Origin: Vreelandella songnenensis | GTDB taxonomy: Bacteria > Pseudomonadota > Gammaproteobacteria > Pseudomonadales > Halomonadaceae | DNA length: 64,000 nucleotides | Direction of reading: 5' to 3' | Assembly: GCF_003002925.1 (NCBI RefSeq) | Contig: NZ_PVTK01000010.1 | Location: 1-64,000 of the forward strand | Shown here: piece after piece, positions 7,966 to 16,304 of the stretch | How positions within the stretch are numbered: position 1 is the first letter of the stretch | Layout: every line of letters begins with the position of its first letter | Notes under the pieces: model-generated | What the model saw: only the letters and a program-made list of their open reading frames with translations | Databases searched by the model: none | Told to the model about the DNA's origin: nothing | Translations under genes and position numbers: made by a program

Positions 7966-8712
7966 CTACCAGTGATAAAGCAGTGACGCGCTGGTAGTGT
8001 TATCCGTACGTTCGCTGGCGTCATCCGGCGGCTGTGAATTGTGCTTGATCTCATGGGAAAGACGCAGCGACATGCGTGAATTGAGTCGGGCGGTCAGAGC
8101 GGTCAGCGACCGGCCGGTGGTGTTCTCGCTGGTATACTCCACCGACATCTCCTGCTCGATATCGGCATAGTCGGAAAATCCCCAGCGATAGGCCAAGGCC
8201 GTGTAGGCAACCGCCAGACGTTCGTTGTCGCTTTCACGCAGCCGGTCGTTGCGATAGCCCGGGCCCGCTTCCAGCGACAGCGAATGCCTTGAGCCTTCAA
8301 GCAACTGACGCCCGTAGCCACCGATGATTGAAAGCTGCTGGTCGTAGCCGGCAAAGCGGTCCTTTTCCCAGCGGGCGAAGCCAAACAGATAGTGTGGGCC
8401 GTTGAAATCAAACCGCTCGCGGCCAGCGAGCAGGTACTGCTCGGCGCTGGTTTCGCCATCCTTGCTTACGTTACGCACCTCGCCGCGCAGCGAGTGAGTG
8501 AAATCGCCGGTCAGCCAGGTCAGGCGGGTCTTGCCAATCAGCGTCTGGCTGTTGGTATTCCCTGAAAGGTGGGTAAAGCCGAGCTCGGTGTCGCCGCTGA
8601 AAATCGGCGCATCGTCGGTAGGCGGAGGTGGAGCGTAAAAAGGATTGGCGAGGGCAGCGCCTGATGACAGCAAGATTCCCAGAAAAACGACAGTTCTTGA
8701 TCCAGTGAGCAC
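7966..8712 (-). CDS. DUF481 (YdiY-like) outer-membrane protein
   Basis: This 248-residue protein has a Sec signal peptide (residues 1-22, ending ALA|N), a short proline-rich linker and alternating amphipathic strands typical of an outer-membrane beta-barrel. Strands such as TELGFTHLSGNTNSQTLIGK and LSLEAGPGYRNDRLRES match DUF481/YdiY proteins. The chain ends in tryptophan, in keeping with an aromatic C-terminal residue recognised by the barrel assembly machinery. The molecular function of the family is not established. It is transcribed alone, away from the sensor kinase gene. Confidence 0.8.
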   Translation of the reverse strand: MLTGSRTVVFLGILLSSGAALANPFYAPPPPTDDAPIFSGDTELGFTHLSGNTNSQTLIGKTRLTWLTGDFTHSLRGEVRNVSKDGETSAEQYLLAGRERFDFNGPHYLFGFARWEKDRFAGYDQQLSIIGGYGRQLLEGSRHSLSLEAGPGYRNDRLRESDNERLAVAYTALAYRWGFSDYADIEQEMSVEYTSENTTGRSLTALTARLNSRMSLRLSHEIKHNSQPPDDASERTDNTTSASLLYHW

Positions 8713-8803
8713 TCAACGCCTCCGTTAATGACACAAAAGTCGGCGATTACGCCGCTTTGCTGCGCATGTCATAATGACGCTGTCGCGCACCTAGAGTTCC
8801 GCC

Positions 8804-10471
8804 ATGACTAATCCCCGCCCCCTCGCTGAGCTACAACGCTTTCGCCGTGCACGCGCCAAGCGCCGCTGGTACAGGCGTAGCTTTCGCTTACAGGTCATGC
8901 TGCTGGTGGGGCTTTTGCTGGCTGGCATGCTACTGGCTCAGGGCACATATCTCAATCATCGCAAGGCGGATATTATCAGCCACCAGATGGGCGAGCGCGC
9001 ACTTGCCGTAGCGAAAACCGTGGCCGGCATGCCGCAAATAGTGAGTGCCTTCGATACTCCGGACCCGTCCATGATCATTCAGCCGCTGGCCGAGCGGGTG
9101 CGGCTTGAAACCGGCGCGCGCTACGTGGTGGTGGGCAATGCGCAGTCCATCCGCTACTCGCATCCGGTGCCGGAGCGCCTGGGCGAGGCAATGGTGGGGG
9201 GAGATAACGACCAGGCGCTGATTTACGGGCAATCCTACGTTTCAAAAGCGACGGGCACGCTGGGGACGGCCATGCGTGGAAAAACGCCCATCTGGGACGA
9301 AGAGGGCAACATCATCGGGGTGGTGTCCGTCGGCTTCATGATGGACCGCGTTGAGATGGACGTGGCGCGCTATACCAACCTTGGCTGGGCGCTGGTGGCG
9401 CTGATGATCGTGCTGGGGTTTGCCGGCGCGTACTGGCTTTCCCAGCACTTGAAGCGCGTGATTCTGGGATTAGAACCCTATGAAATTGCCCGCCTGGCCA
9501 TGGAGAAGGAAGCCATCCTGCAGTCGATTCATGAAGGCATCCTGGCGGTCAACCGCGATGGCCATATCACCCTGGTGAATCAGCAGGCCCGGCGGTTTCT
9601 CAATCTGCCCGATGAGCACGTGCTCCTGGGCCAGCCGATTCAGGAGGTAGTACCCAATACGCGCCTTCTGGAAGTGCTCCGCCACGGCGAGCAGGAGTTC
9701 GACCAGCAAATGTGGCTGGGCGACCACCCGGCGGTGGTCAACCGGGTGCCGATTCTGCACGACGGTGAAATCGAAGGCGCCGTGGCCACGTTTCGCAGCC
9801 GGCGGGAAATCATCGATCTGTCTCAGGCGCTTACCCAGGCCAGCCGCGATGTGGATATGCTGCGCGCTCAGGCTCACGAATTCTCCAACAAGCTGTACAC
9901 GATTTCCGGCCTGCTGCAGCTCAAGCGCGTGGAAGAGGCGCTGGCCCTGATCCATCACGAAACCGAACGCGCACAAAAGCAGATGAGCTTTTTGATGCGC
10001 CATGTGGCCGATACCGTGCTCAGCGGTACGTTACTGGGTAAACTGACCCGCGCCCGGGAGCTTGGAGTGGCCATGGAGATCGACGAGCAGAGCTCGCTCG
10101 CCTGCCCGCTTACCGCGACCGGCCAGGAAGTGATGATGAGCGTGGTGGGCAACCTGCTGGACAACGCCTGCCACGCCGCGTTGAACGGGCCGAACGGGGA
10201 TTCTCCCAAGGTGCGGCTGTTCCTGACCGACCTGGGTGAGCAACTGTTGGTCGAGGTAGAAGATAACGGCCCTGGCGTGCCGGAAGCGCACGCTGAATCG
10301 ATCTTTCAGGAAGGCTTTTCGACCAAGACCGGCAAGCACTGCGGCATTGGGCTGTCTCTGGTGGCGCGCCTGTGCCGCCAGCATGGTGGGGCCGTGACGC
10401 TCGAGGAGAGCGAGCTGGGCGGGGCGTGCTTTATCGCCGTGCTCGACCGCTCCCTGTGCGCCGCACCCTGA
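8804..10471 (+). CDS. Sensor histidine kinase, DcuS/CitA/DctS family
   Basis: This 555-residue membrane kinase has a first transmembrane helix at residues 28-46, a periplasmic PDC/CitA-type sensor domain (about 47-190, with RLETGARYVVVGN and AMRGKTPIWDEEGNIIGVVS), a second helix at about 193-213 and a cytoplasmic PAS domain (about 235-330). The kinase core follows, with phosphoacceptor His358 in AHEFSNKLYTISGLLQL, N-box VVGNLLDNACHAAL, DNGPGV and GIGLSLVARLCRQHGG. Members sense C4-dicarboxylates, citrate or other carboxylates. The response regulator follows at once and the tctCBA carboxylate transporter next, so the signal is probably the solute moved by that transporter. Confidence 0.9.
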   Translation: MTNPRPLAELQRFRRARAKRRWYRRSFRLQVMLLVGLLLAGMLLAQGTYLNHRKADIISHQMGERALAVAKTVAGMPQIVSAFDTPDPSMIIQPLAERVRLETGARYVVVGNAQSIRYSHPVPERLGEAMVGGDNDQALIYGQSYVSKATGTLGTAMRGKTPIWDEEGNIIGVVSVGFMMDRVEMDVARYTNLGWALVALMIVLGFAGAYWLSQHLKRVILGLEPYEIARLAMEKEAILQSIHEGILAVNRDGHITLVNQQARRFLNLPDEHVLLGQPIQEVVPNTRLLEVLRHGEQEFDQQMWLGDHPAVVNRVPILHDGEIEGAVATFRSRREIIDLSQALTQASRDVDMLRAQAHEFSNKLYTISGLLQLKRVEEALALIHHETERAQKQMSFLMRHVADTVLSGTLLGKLTRARELGVAMEIDEQSSLACPLTATGQEVMMSVVGNLLDNACHAALNGPNGDSPKVRLFLTDLGEQLLVEVEDNGPGVPEAHAESIFQEGFSTKTGKHCGIGLSLVARLCRQHGGAVTLEESELGGACFIAVLDRSLCAAP

Positions 10472-10504
10472 TCGTTCAAACGACCACGACTGCGAGGAAA
10501 CGTG

Positions 10505-11236
10505 ATGTCTACAGCGCAATACGGCATTTTGGTCGTTGAAGACGATTTTCGCATTGCCGATATTCACAAGGCGTTCATCGAGCAGAGCGAAGGCTTTTAT
10601 ATCGCAGGCGTTGCCCGCAATGGCAGCGAAGCCAGAGCACTGATGGCCGAGCGCGCGGCCAGCATCGACCTGGTATTGCTGGACGCCTACCTGCCGGACG
10701 TGGAAGGCCTGGAGCTTTTATGGGCGATCCGGCGCGACCATACTCATGTGGATATCGTCATGGTGACCGCTGCCCGTGAGGTCGATACCATCTCCGAGGC
10801 GCTGCGCGGCGGCGTGTTCGACTACCTGATCAAGCCCATTGAAGCTGCCCGCATGGGCCAGATGCTGGCCCGCTTTCGCCGCGAGCGTGAGGCGCTTGCC
10901 GGGCGCAACGAGATGAATCAGGACGAGCTGGATCATGTATTCACCCGCCTGCAGCCCGGCGAGACGCCGCGTCCGACGGCGCGGACCCTGCCCAAGGGGA
11001 TCGACCGGCTGACCCTGCGCCGGGTCATCGAGGCCCTGGCGGATGAAGCCGCGCCACTGACCGCGATGCAGGTAGCCCGCAGCATGGGCGCCAGCCGCTC
11101 GACGGCCCGCCGGTATCTGGAATTTCTGGTGGCCGAGCAGGGCGTCAGCGCCGAACTCGGCTACGGCGATGTGGGGCGCCCCGAGCGGCGCTACCGGGTA
11201 CTCGATACCGCCCATGCCTGGCTTGAATCTCTTTAG
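10505..11236 (+). CDS. Response regulator, DcuR/CitB/DctR family
   Basis: This protein of about 243 residues has an N-terminal receiver domain: acidic EDD near residue 13, phosphoacceptor Asp in VLLDAYLPDVEG near residue 60, and Lys in YLIKPIE near 111. A CitB/DcuR-type C-terminal helix-turn-helix carries MQVARSMGASRSTARRYLE. ATG 10505 is preferred to GTG 10502 because GAGGA lies six bases upstream. It pairs with the sensor kinase 33 bases upstream and is followed by the tripartite tricarboxylate transporter genes, its probable target. Confidence 0.9.
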   Translation: MSTAQYGILVVEDDFRIADIHKAFIEQSEGFYIAGVARNGSEARALMAERAASIDLVLLDAYLPDVEGLELLWAIRRDHTHVDIVMVTAAREVDTISEALRGGVFDYLIKPIEAARMGQMLARFRREREALAGRNEMNQDELDHVFTRLQPGETPRPTARTLPKGIDRLTLRRVIEALADEAAPLTAMQVARSMGASRSTARRYLEFLVAEQGVSAELGYGDVGRPERRYRVLDTAHAWLESL

Positions 11237-11260
11237 CCTGAAGACAGCCTGCCACACGCG

Positions 11261-11311
11261 TGAACAAAATGAACAAAATGCCCATAAAGGACTTTTTGTC
11301 TTTTATGGGCA
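11261..11311 (+). promoter_or_regulatory. Tandem 9-mer plus inverted repeat upstream of tctC
   Basis: Two exact tandem copies of TGAACAAAA (11261-11269 and 11270-11278) are followed directly by the inverted repeat TGCCCATAAA/TTTATGGGCA (11279-11288, 11302-11311). The block lies 100-150 bases upstream of tctC and just after the regulator gene. It could be the response-regulator binding site, with the inverted repeat acting as an attenuator or terminator. Confidence 0.45.
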
Positions 11312-11411
11312 GAAGCTTGTCGTTCAGGGCAAGGGTCTTCTAACGTTCGCGGCGTAACCACGACAAAATAACAGTGGACCACACAACAACATTTAAATGT
11401 GGAGAACGCCA

Positions 11412-12410
11412 ATGACCTCGCTTTCCTTGAAGCGCCTAGCCGTGCTTGCCCTGCCGATGGCTGCTCTGACAACAATCGCCACCGCCGCTCAGGCCCAGGA
11501 ATGGACGCCGAGCAAGTCGATCGAATTCGTCGCACCGGCGAACCCGGGCGGCGGCTGGGACACCCTGGTACGCACCGTATCGCGCGTCATCCAGCAAGAA
11601 GGCCTGGCGGACAAGAACTTTGCCGCCATCAACGTACCCGGCGGCGGCGGTGCGGTGGCCTGGGCACAGATTGCCCGCGACAGCGGCAACCCGCACAAGC
11701 TGTTTGCCACCAGCCCGCCAATGATTCTGGTGCCGCTGGCCGGCGCCTCGCGCTACGACCACACCGATTTCACGCCGGTGGCCCGTATCAATACCGACTA
11801 CTCGATCATTCTGGTAGCGGCGGATTCCGAGTATCAGGACGTCAATGACCTGTTTACCGCGCTGAAAGAGAATCCCCGCCTGAGTGTAGGCGGCGGCAGT
11901 GCACCGGGTTCCATGGATCACATCTCGATTGCGGGTCTTGCTTCCGCCGCCGGTCTGGATGCTTCTGCGGTGAACTACATTCCGTTCTCCGGCGGTGGCG
12001 ATGCCATGACCAACCTGATGGGTGGCCATATCGAAGCCGTCATCACCGGTGCCGGTGAATCCGTCGGCCAGCTGGGCGAAGGCAGTCAGCTGCGCGCGCT
12101 CGGCGTCTCTTCCGAAGAGCGTCTGGGCGGTGCCCTGGCTGAGGTGCCTACCTACCAGGAGCAGGGAATCGATTACTCCTTCGATATCTGGCGCGGCGTG
12201 ATGGGTGCACCGGATATGCCTGAAGAAGCCGTTGCCTACTACGAAGAGCTGTTCGCGGAAATGCTGGAAACCGACGCCTGGCGTCAGGCCAGCGATCAGC
12301 TTGGCTGGATCGATGCCTACCAGGATAGCGAAGAGTTCGGTGCGTTTCTGGATGAACAGCAGGAGCAGTTCAGCAGCGTGCTGAGCGACCTGGGCCTTCT
12401 GCGCCAATAA
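11412..12410 (+). CDS. tctC: Tripartite tricarboxylate transporter, periplasmic binding protein TctC
   Basis: This 332-residue secreted protein has a signal peptide (about 1-28, ending AQAQ) and the TctC/BugT fold. Typical signatures are SIEFVAPANPGGGWDTLVR near the mature N-terminus, VNVPGGGGAVAW-like residues and YIPFSGGGDAMTNLMGGHIEA. The ATG at 11412 is chosen over the upstream ATG 11397 because GGAG lies seven bases before it and the signal peptide then starts cleanly. It delivers a tricarboxylate or related organic acid to TctAB. First gene of tctCBA, directly downstream of a CitA/DcuS-type two-component system. Confidence 0.9.
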   Translation: MTSLSLKRLAVLALPMAALTTIATAAQAQEWTPSKSIEFVAPANPGGGWDTLVRTVSRVIQQEGLADKNFAAINVPGGGGAVAWAQIARDSGNPHKLFATSPPMILVPLAGASRYDHTDFTPVARINTDYSIILVAADSEYQDVNDLFTALKENPRLSVGGGSAPGSMDHISIAGLASAAGLDASAVNYIPFSGGGDAMTNLMGGHIEAVITGAGESVGQLGEGSQLRALGVSSEERLGGALAEVPTYQEQGIDYSFDIWRGVMGAPDMPEEAVAYYEELFAEMLETDAWRQASDQLGWIDAYQDSEEFGAFLDEQQEQFSSVLSDLGLLRQ

Positions 12411-12504
12411 CAACCCTATAAGCAATGCTGTGTTATCCCGGTGGCCATCAGGCCGCCGGGTACGCCTGTCCGCGACAGTCGGCGCGTGCTTTCGGAGAAT
12501 TCCA

Positions 12505-12990
12505 ATGACTAAATTGAATACCAACCAGTGGCTGGCGGTGGTGCTTGCGCTGTTCGCTGCTGCCTATTTGGCCATGGCATGGCAGGTACCCACCTTTCCG
12601 CTGCCGCGCCCGGTCGACTCCGACCTGTTTCCCAAGGTATTGGGGGCCGCCCTTTTGCTGCTCTCTATCTTTCTGTTCTTTGAGAAACCCGGCGCGATTG
12701 CCGGCGCCGACGAGATCGACAGCGACGCTTCTCGCCACGGGCCGCTCTGGCTGACGCCCTGGGCACGCGTGATCGTGACGGCGCTGGCCATTGCCGCCTA
12801 CGCCTTCTTGCTGGTGCCGCTGGGGTTCGTACTCGCTTCCACGCTCTTGTGCGTGGGCCTGACCGCCTATTACGGCTATCGCCGCCACGGCGTGAACCTG
12901 CTGACGTCGCTGGGCGTGGTGTTGGCGCTTTACCTCACCATGACGCGCGTCATGGACGTCTATTTGCCGACGGGCGTGCTGCCCTTCTAA
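12505..12990 (+). CDS. tctB: Tripartite tricarboxylate transporter small subunit TctB
   Basis: This 161-residue protein has four predicted membrane helices and is the small membrane subunit of the TTT family. The start ATG 12505 follows GGAG at good spacing; an upstream in-frame start at 12430 would add a non-hydrophobic leader with no support. It lies 94 bases after tctC and 36 before tctA, in the order expected for tctCBA. Confidence 0.85.
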   Translation: MTKLNTNQWLAVVLALFAAAYLAMAWQVPTFPLPRPVDSDLFPKVLGAALLLLSIFLFFEKPGAIAGADEIDSDASRHGPLWLTPWARVIVTALAIAAYAFLLVPLGFVLASTLLCVGLTAYYGYRRHGVNLLTSLGVVLALYLTMTRVMDVYLPTGVLPF

Positions 12991-13026
12991 CGCCATCTTG
13001 AACAGGTTTTAAAGAGGGTAGATCCC

Positions 13027-14523
13027 ATGGATGCCTTGAACAATCTCATGTACGGCTTTGGCATCGCGCTTGAGCCGATGAATATCGCTTACGTCTTTGC
13101 CGGGGTGTTTGCCGGCACCATCATCGGCATGCTGCCAGGCCTTGGGCCGATCAGCGCGCTCGCCCTGATGATTCCGATCACCTTTGCCATGGAGCCCTCC
13201 TCGGGCCTGATCCTGATGGCCGGGGTTTACTATGGCGCCATCTTCGGCGGCTCCACCTCGTCGATTCTGTTGAACGCGCCGGGTGTGGCGGGCACGGTGG
13301 CCACCTCCTTTGACGGCTACCCCATGGCCAAGCAGGGCAAGGCGGGCAAGGCCCTGGCGATTGCCGCCTACTCCTCGTTCGTGGGCGGCACGGTGTCGGT
13401 CATCTTCCTGATGCTGGTGGCGCCGCTACTTTCCAAGGTGGCGGTGAGCTTTGGCCCGGCAGAGTACTTCGCGCTGATGGTGCTGGGCTTGACCGCGGTC
13501 GTGTCGCTTTCGGATAAATCCCTGGTGAAAGGGCTGATTGCCGCCGTGGTCGGGGTGATGATCTCGATTGTCGGGATCGACATGCAGACCGGTACCGAGC
13601 GCTTTACCTTCAACTCGATCAACCTGCTCGACGGTATCGACTTCCTGGTTGTGGCGCTGGGTATCTTCGCACTCGCCGAAGTGTTCTACATGCTGCTGCG
13701 TGGCGGCGGTGGCAAGGAAGCGCCGCGCAACGCCATCGGCTCGCTCAAGCTGACCCGCTCTGAAGTGGGCCAGATCGCTGGACCGGTGAGCCGTAGCTCG
13801 GTGCTGGGCTTCTTTACCGGCGTACTGCCCGGCGCGGGCGCCACCATCGGCTCGTTTCTGGGCTACAGCATGGAAAAGCGTATCGCAAAGGATGGTGACA
13901 CCTTCGGCAAGGGCAACATCAAGGGCGTGGCCGCCCCGGAAGCCGCCAACAACGCGGCGTGTACCGGCTCCTTCGTGCCGCTTCTAACGCTGGGCGTGCC
14001 GGGCTCCGGCACCACGGCGGTGCTGCTGGGGGCGCTTCTGGTGATGGGCGTAACCCCGGGGCCGATGATGCTCGAGCAGCGTCCGGACGTGTTCTGGGGC
14101 GTGGTGGCGAGCATGTATATCGGCAACATCTTCCTGCTGGTACTCAATCTGCCGCTGATCCCGCTGATCGCCAAGATTCTGGATCTGCCCAAGCCGCTGT
14201 TGCTCTCGTTGATTCTGATCTTCTGCATGATCGGCGTATACGGCATGAGCTTCAGCGTGTTCGACCTGCTGCTGCTGCTCGGCTTTGGCCTGCTGGGTCT
14301 GGGCATGCGCCTGTTTGGCTTCCCGGCAGCACCGCTGATTCTGGCGCTGATTCTGGGCAATATCATGGAAGAGTCCATGCGCCGGGCGCTGCAGATCTCC
14401 GGCGGCGACTGGATGACCTTCGTCGACAAGCCCATCTCGCTGTCGCTTTTGCTGATCGCGCTGCTGTCGCTGGGCCTGCCGCTGTTGAAGAAGCGTCGCA
14501 AGAAAGCCGCTGTCGCCGAATAA
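13027..14523 (+). CDS. tctA: Tripartite tricarboxylate transporter large subunit TctA
   Basis: This 498-residue polytopic permease of the TTT family contains the duplicated glycine/proline-rich signatures: GTIIGMLPGLGPISALALM near residue 37, GAIFGGSTSSILLNAPGVAG near 76, and VLPGAGATIGSFLGYSMEKR near 268. It forms the translocation path with TctB, fed by TctC and probably driven by an ion gradient. A strong terminator follows 18 bases after the stop, closing the operon. Confidence 0.92.
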   Translation: MDALNNLMYGFGIALEPMNIAYVFAGVFAGTIIGMLPGLGPISALALMIPITFAMEPSSGLILMAGVYYGAIFGGSTSSILLNAPGVAGTVATSFDGYPMAKQGKAGKALAIAAYSSFVGGTVSVIFLMLVAPLLSKVAVSFGPAEYFALMVLGLTAVVSLSDKSLVKGLIAAVVGVMISIVGIDMQTGTERFTFNSINLLDGIDFLVVALGIFALAEVFYMLLRGGGGKEAPRNAIGSLKLTRSEVGQIAGPVSRSSVLGFFTGVLPGAGATIGSFLGYSMEKRIAKDGDTFGKGNIKGVAAPEAANNAACTGSFVPLLTLGVPGSGTTAVLLGALLVMGVTPGPMMLEQRPDVFWGVVASMYIGNIFLLVLNLPLIPLIAKILDLPKPLLLSLILIFCMIGVYGMSFSVFDLLLLLGFGLLGLGMRLFGFPAAPLILALILGNIMEESMRRALQISGGDWMTFVDKPISLSLLLIALLSLGLPLLKKRRKKAAVAE

Positions 14524-14540
14524 GCGGGCGGTAGTACGAA

Positions 14541-14570
14541 GCGCTCTGGGTCGACCAGGGCGCTTTTTTT
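14541..14570 (+). terminator. Rho-independent terminator of tctCBA
   Basis: A GC-rich 9-bp stem (GCGCTCTGG/CCAGGGCGC, one wobble pair) with a short loop is followed by seven T residues at 14564-14570. Confidence 0.9.
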
Positions 14571-14611
14571 GTGCCTGTAAAACGTCGTGTTGGTGCACGG
14601 TGTCGTTCTGG

Positions 14612-14628
14612 TGCATGGAAAGCGTGCA
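14612..14628 (+). promoter_or_regulatory. Candidate NtrC-type enhancer site
   Basis: The 17-mer TGCATG-N5-CGTGCA closely matches the enterobacterial NtrC operator TGCACC-N5-GGTGCA. It lies about 110 bases upstream of the sigma-54 promoter, a usual distance for an enhancer. Confidence 0.5.
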
Positions 14629-14736
14629 ATCTGGTTGTCGCGGGCGCGCCAACGTAGTGCGAAGGCTAGGGTGGCAGGGTTTTTGTATACATCTAAGTAG
14701 TTGATTGTATTTTCATTGACGGGCGTTGATTCAATG

Positions 14737-14752
14737 TGGCGCACCCCTTGCA
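14737..14752 (+). promoter_or_regulatory. Sigma-54 promoter (-24/-12) of the urt operon
   Basis: TGGCGCACCCCTTGCA has GG and GC separated by exactly ten bases, the strict sigma-54 spacing, with the preferred TTGCA at -12. It is 137 bases before urtA. The same hexamers, TGGCGC and TTGCA, recur before ureD. Confidence 0.8.
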
Positions 14753-14888
14753 GTGTTAAGAGCGGACAGCGAATAGCCGAGCGTTTTGGGCTAGAGGCGA
14801 GTGCCCTTGACGGGCCTTGCCGCGCTCCAGGCGCTGATCACAACGCTCAAACAACGAGCCCTACTCAAAAGGGTGCAAGGAGATTCAG

Positions 14889-16232
14889 GTGACTACACAA
14901 TACAACCGCCCTCTTTCCCGCCGTTTTATCACCTCGTTACTGGCCGCCGCCGTGATGGGCGCTGGCGCCCAGGCCGTTGCGCAGGAGGATGATCCGATCA
15001 AGGTGGGTATTCTCCATTCGCTTTCCGGCACCATGGCGATCAGCGAATCCACCCTGAAAGATACCGTCGAAATGCTCATCGAGCAGCAGAACGAGGCGGG
15101 TGGTCTGCTGGGCCGTCAGCTGGAAGCCGTGGTGGTCGACCCGGCCTCCAACTGGCCGCTGTTTGCCGAGCGCGCCCGCGAACTGCTTGCTCAGGAAGAG
15201 GTGGATGTCATCTTCGGCAACTGGACCTCGGTTTCTCGTAAAGCCGTGCTGCCGGTGGTCGAGGAGCTCAACGGCCTGCTGTTCTACCCGGTGCAGTACG
15301 AGGGTGAAGAGTCGTCCGAGAACGTCTTCTACACCGGGGCCGCGCCCAACCAGCAGGCGATTCCCGCCGTCGACTACCTGATCAACGAAGTCGGCATCGA
15401 GCGCTTCGCGTTGGTCGGCACCGACTACGTCTATCCGCGTACCACCAACCGCATCCTCGAGGCCTACCTTAAGGACGAGCACGGCGTGGCGGAAGAAGAC
15501 ATCATGGTCAACTACACGCCCTTCGGCCATTCGGACTGGCAGAACATCGTCTCGGAAATTCGCCGCTTCGGCGAAGAGGGCAAGCCTACTGCGGTGGTCT
15601 CCACCATCAACGGTGATGCCAACGTGCCGTTCTACCGCGAGCTCGCCAACCAGGGCATCGACGCTGCCGACATTCCGGTCATCGCCTTCTCGGTGGGCGA
15701 GCAGGAGCTTTCCGGTATCGACACCGGCCCGCTGGTCGGCCACCTGGCCGCCTGGAACTACTTCATGAGCGTGGATACCGACGAGAACTATGACTTCATC
15801 GACGCCTGGATCGACTGGAGCGGCGACGAGGAGGCAGTGACCAACGACCCCATGGAAGCGCACTACATTGGCTTCAACATGTGGGCCGAAGCCGTGCGCA
15901 AGGCCGGCACCACGGATGTCGACGCGATCAAGGACGCCATCATCGGCGTGACCGTGCCGAATCTCTCCGGCGGCTATGCGGCGATGATGCCGAACCACCA
16001 CATCACCAAGCCGGTGCTGATCGGCGAGGTGCAGGATAACGGGCAGTTCGACATCGTCTGGCAGACGCCTTCTACCGTGGCCGGCGACGCCTGGTCCGAC
16101 TACCTGCCGGGCTCGCGTGATCTGATTGCTGACTGGCGCAAGCCACTGGCGTGCGGCAACTTCAACGTCGTCAACGGCACCTGTGGTGGCAGCACCGCAG
16201 CGGAAGAAGCCGAAGCGGCGCTGGCCGAGTAA
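14889..16232 (+). CDS. urtA: Urea ABC transporter, substrate-binding protein UrtA
   Basis: This 447-residue periplasmic protein of the branched-chain amino acid/amide-binding family has a twin-arginine-like signal region (SRRFITSLLAAAVMGAGAQAVA) and the UrtA hallmarks GILHSLSGTMAISE, VDPASNWPLFAERARELL, FGNWTSVSRKAVLPV and LFYPVQYEGEESS. The start is GTG with AAGGAG six bases upstream. UrtA binds urea and short amides and hands them to UrtBC. First gene of urtABCDE, behind a sigma-54 promoter. Confidence 0.95.
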   Translation: MTTQYNRPLSRRFITSLLAAAVMGAGAQAVAQEDDPIKVGILHSLSGTMAISESTLKDTVEMLIEQQNEAGGLLGRQLEAVVVDPASNWPLFAERARELLAQEEVDVIFGNWTSVSRKAVLPVVEELNGLLFYPVQYEGEESSENVFYTGAAPNQQAIPAVDYLINEVGIERFALVGTDYVYPRTTNRILEAYLKDEHGVAEEDIMVNYTPFGHSDWQNIVSEIRRFGEEGKPTAVVSTINGDANVPFYRELANQGIDAADIPVIAFSVGEQELSGIDTGPLVGHLAAWNYFMSVDTDENYDFIDAWIDWSGDEEAVTNDPMEAHYIGFNMWAEAVRKAGTTDVDAIKDAIIGVTVPNLSGGYAAMMPNHHITKPVLIGEVQDNGQFDIVWQTPSTVAGDAWSDYLPGSRDLIADWRKPLACGNFNVVNGTCGGSTAAEEAEAALAE

Positions 16233-16304
16233 CGCTCCCTTCACCCGGGCCGCGCAAGCGGCCTGGGCACGCCAACTCTTTCTCACACTGAAAGGAAGAA
16301 CCCG

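Larger units (their letters stand above)
14571..14888 (+). other. Regulatory region upstream of urtA
   Basis: This stretch between the tctA terminator and urtA carries no gene. It holds an NtrC-like 17-mer (14612-14628), a near-consensus sigma-54 promoter (14737-14752) and an untranslated leader of roughly 125 bases ending in AAGGAG before the GTG start of urtA. A second GGTGCAC half-site-like sequence lies near 14592-14598. Confidence 0.6.

Noticed and set aside
14937-16286. A 449-codon open frame on the minus strand
   Set aside because: Antisense shadow of urtA, which is unmistakable and in operon context.
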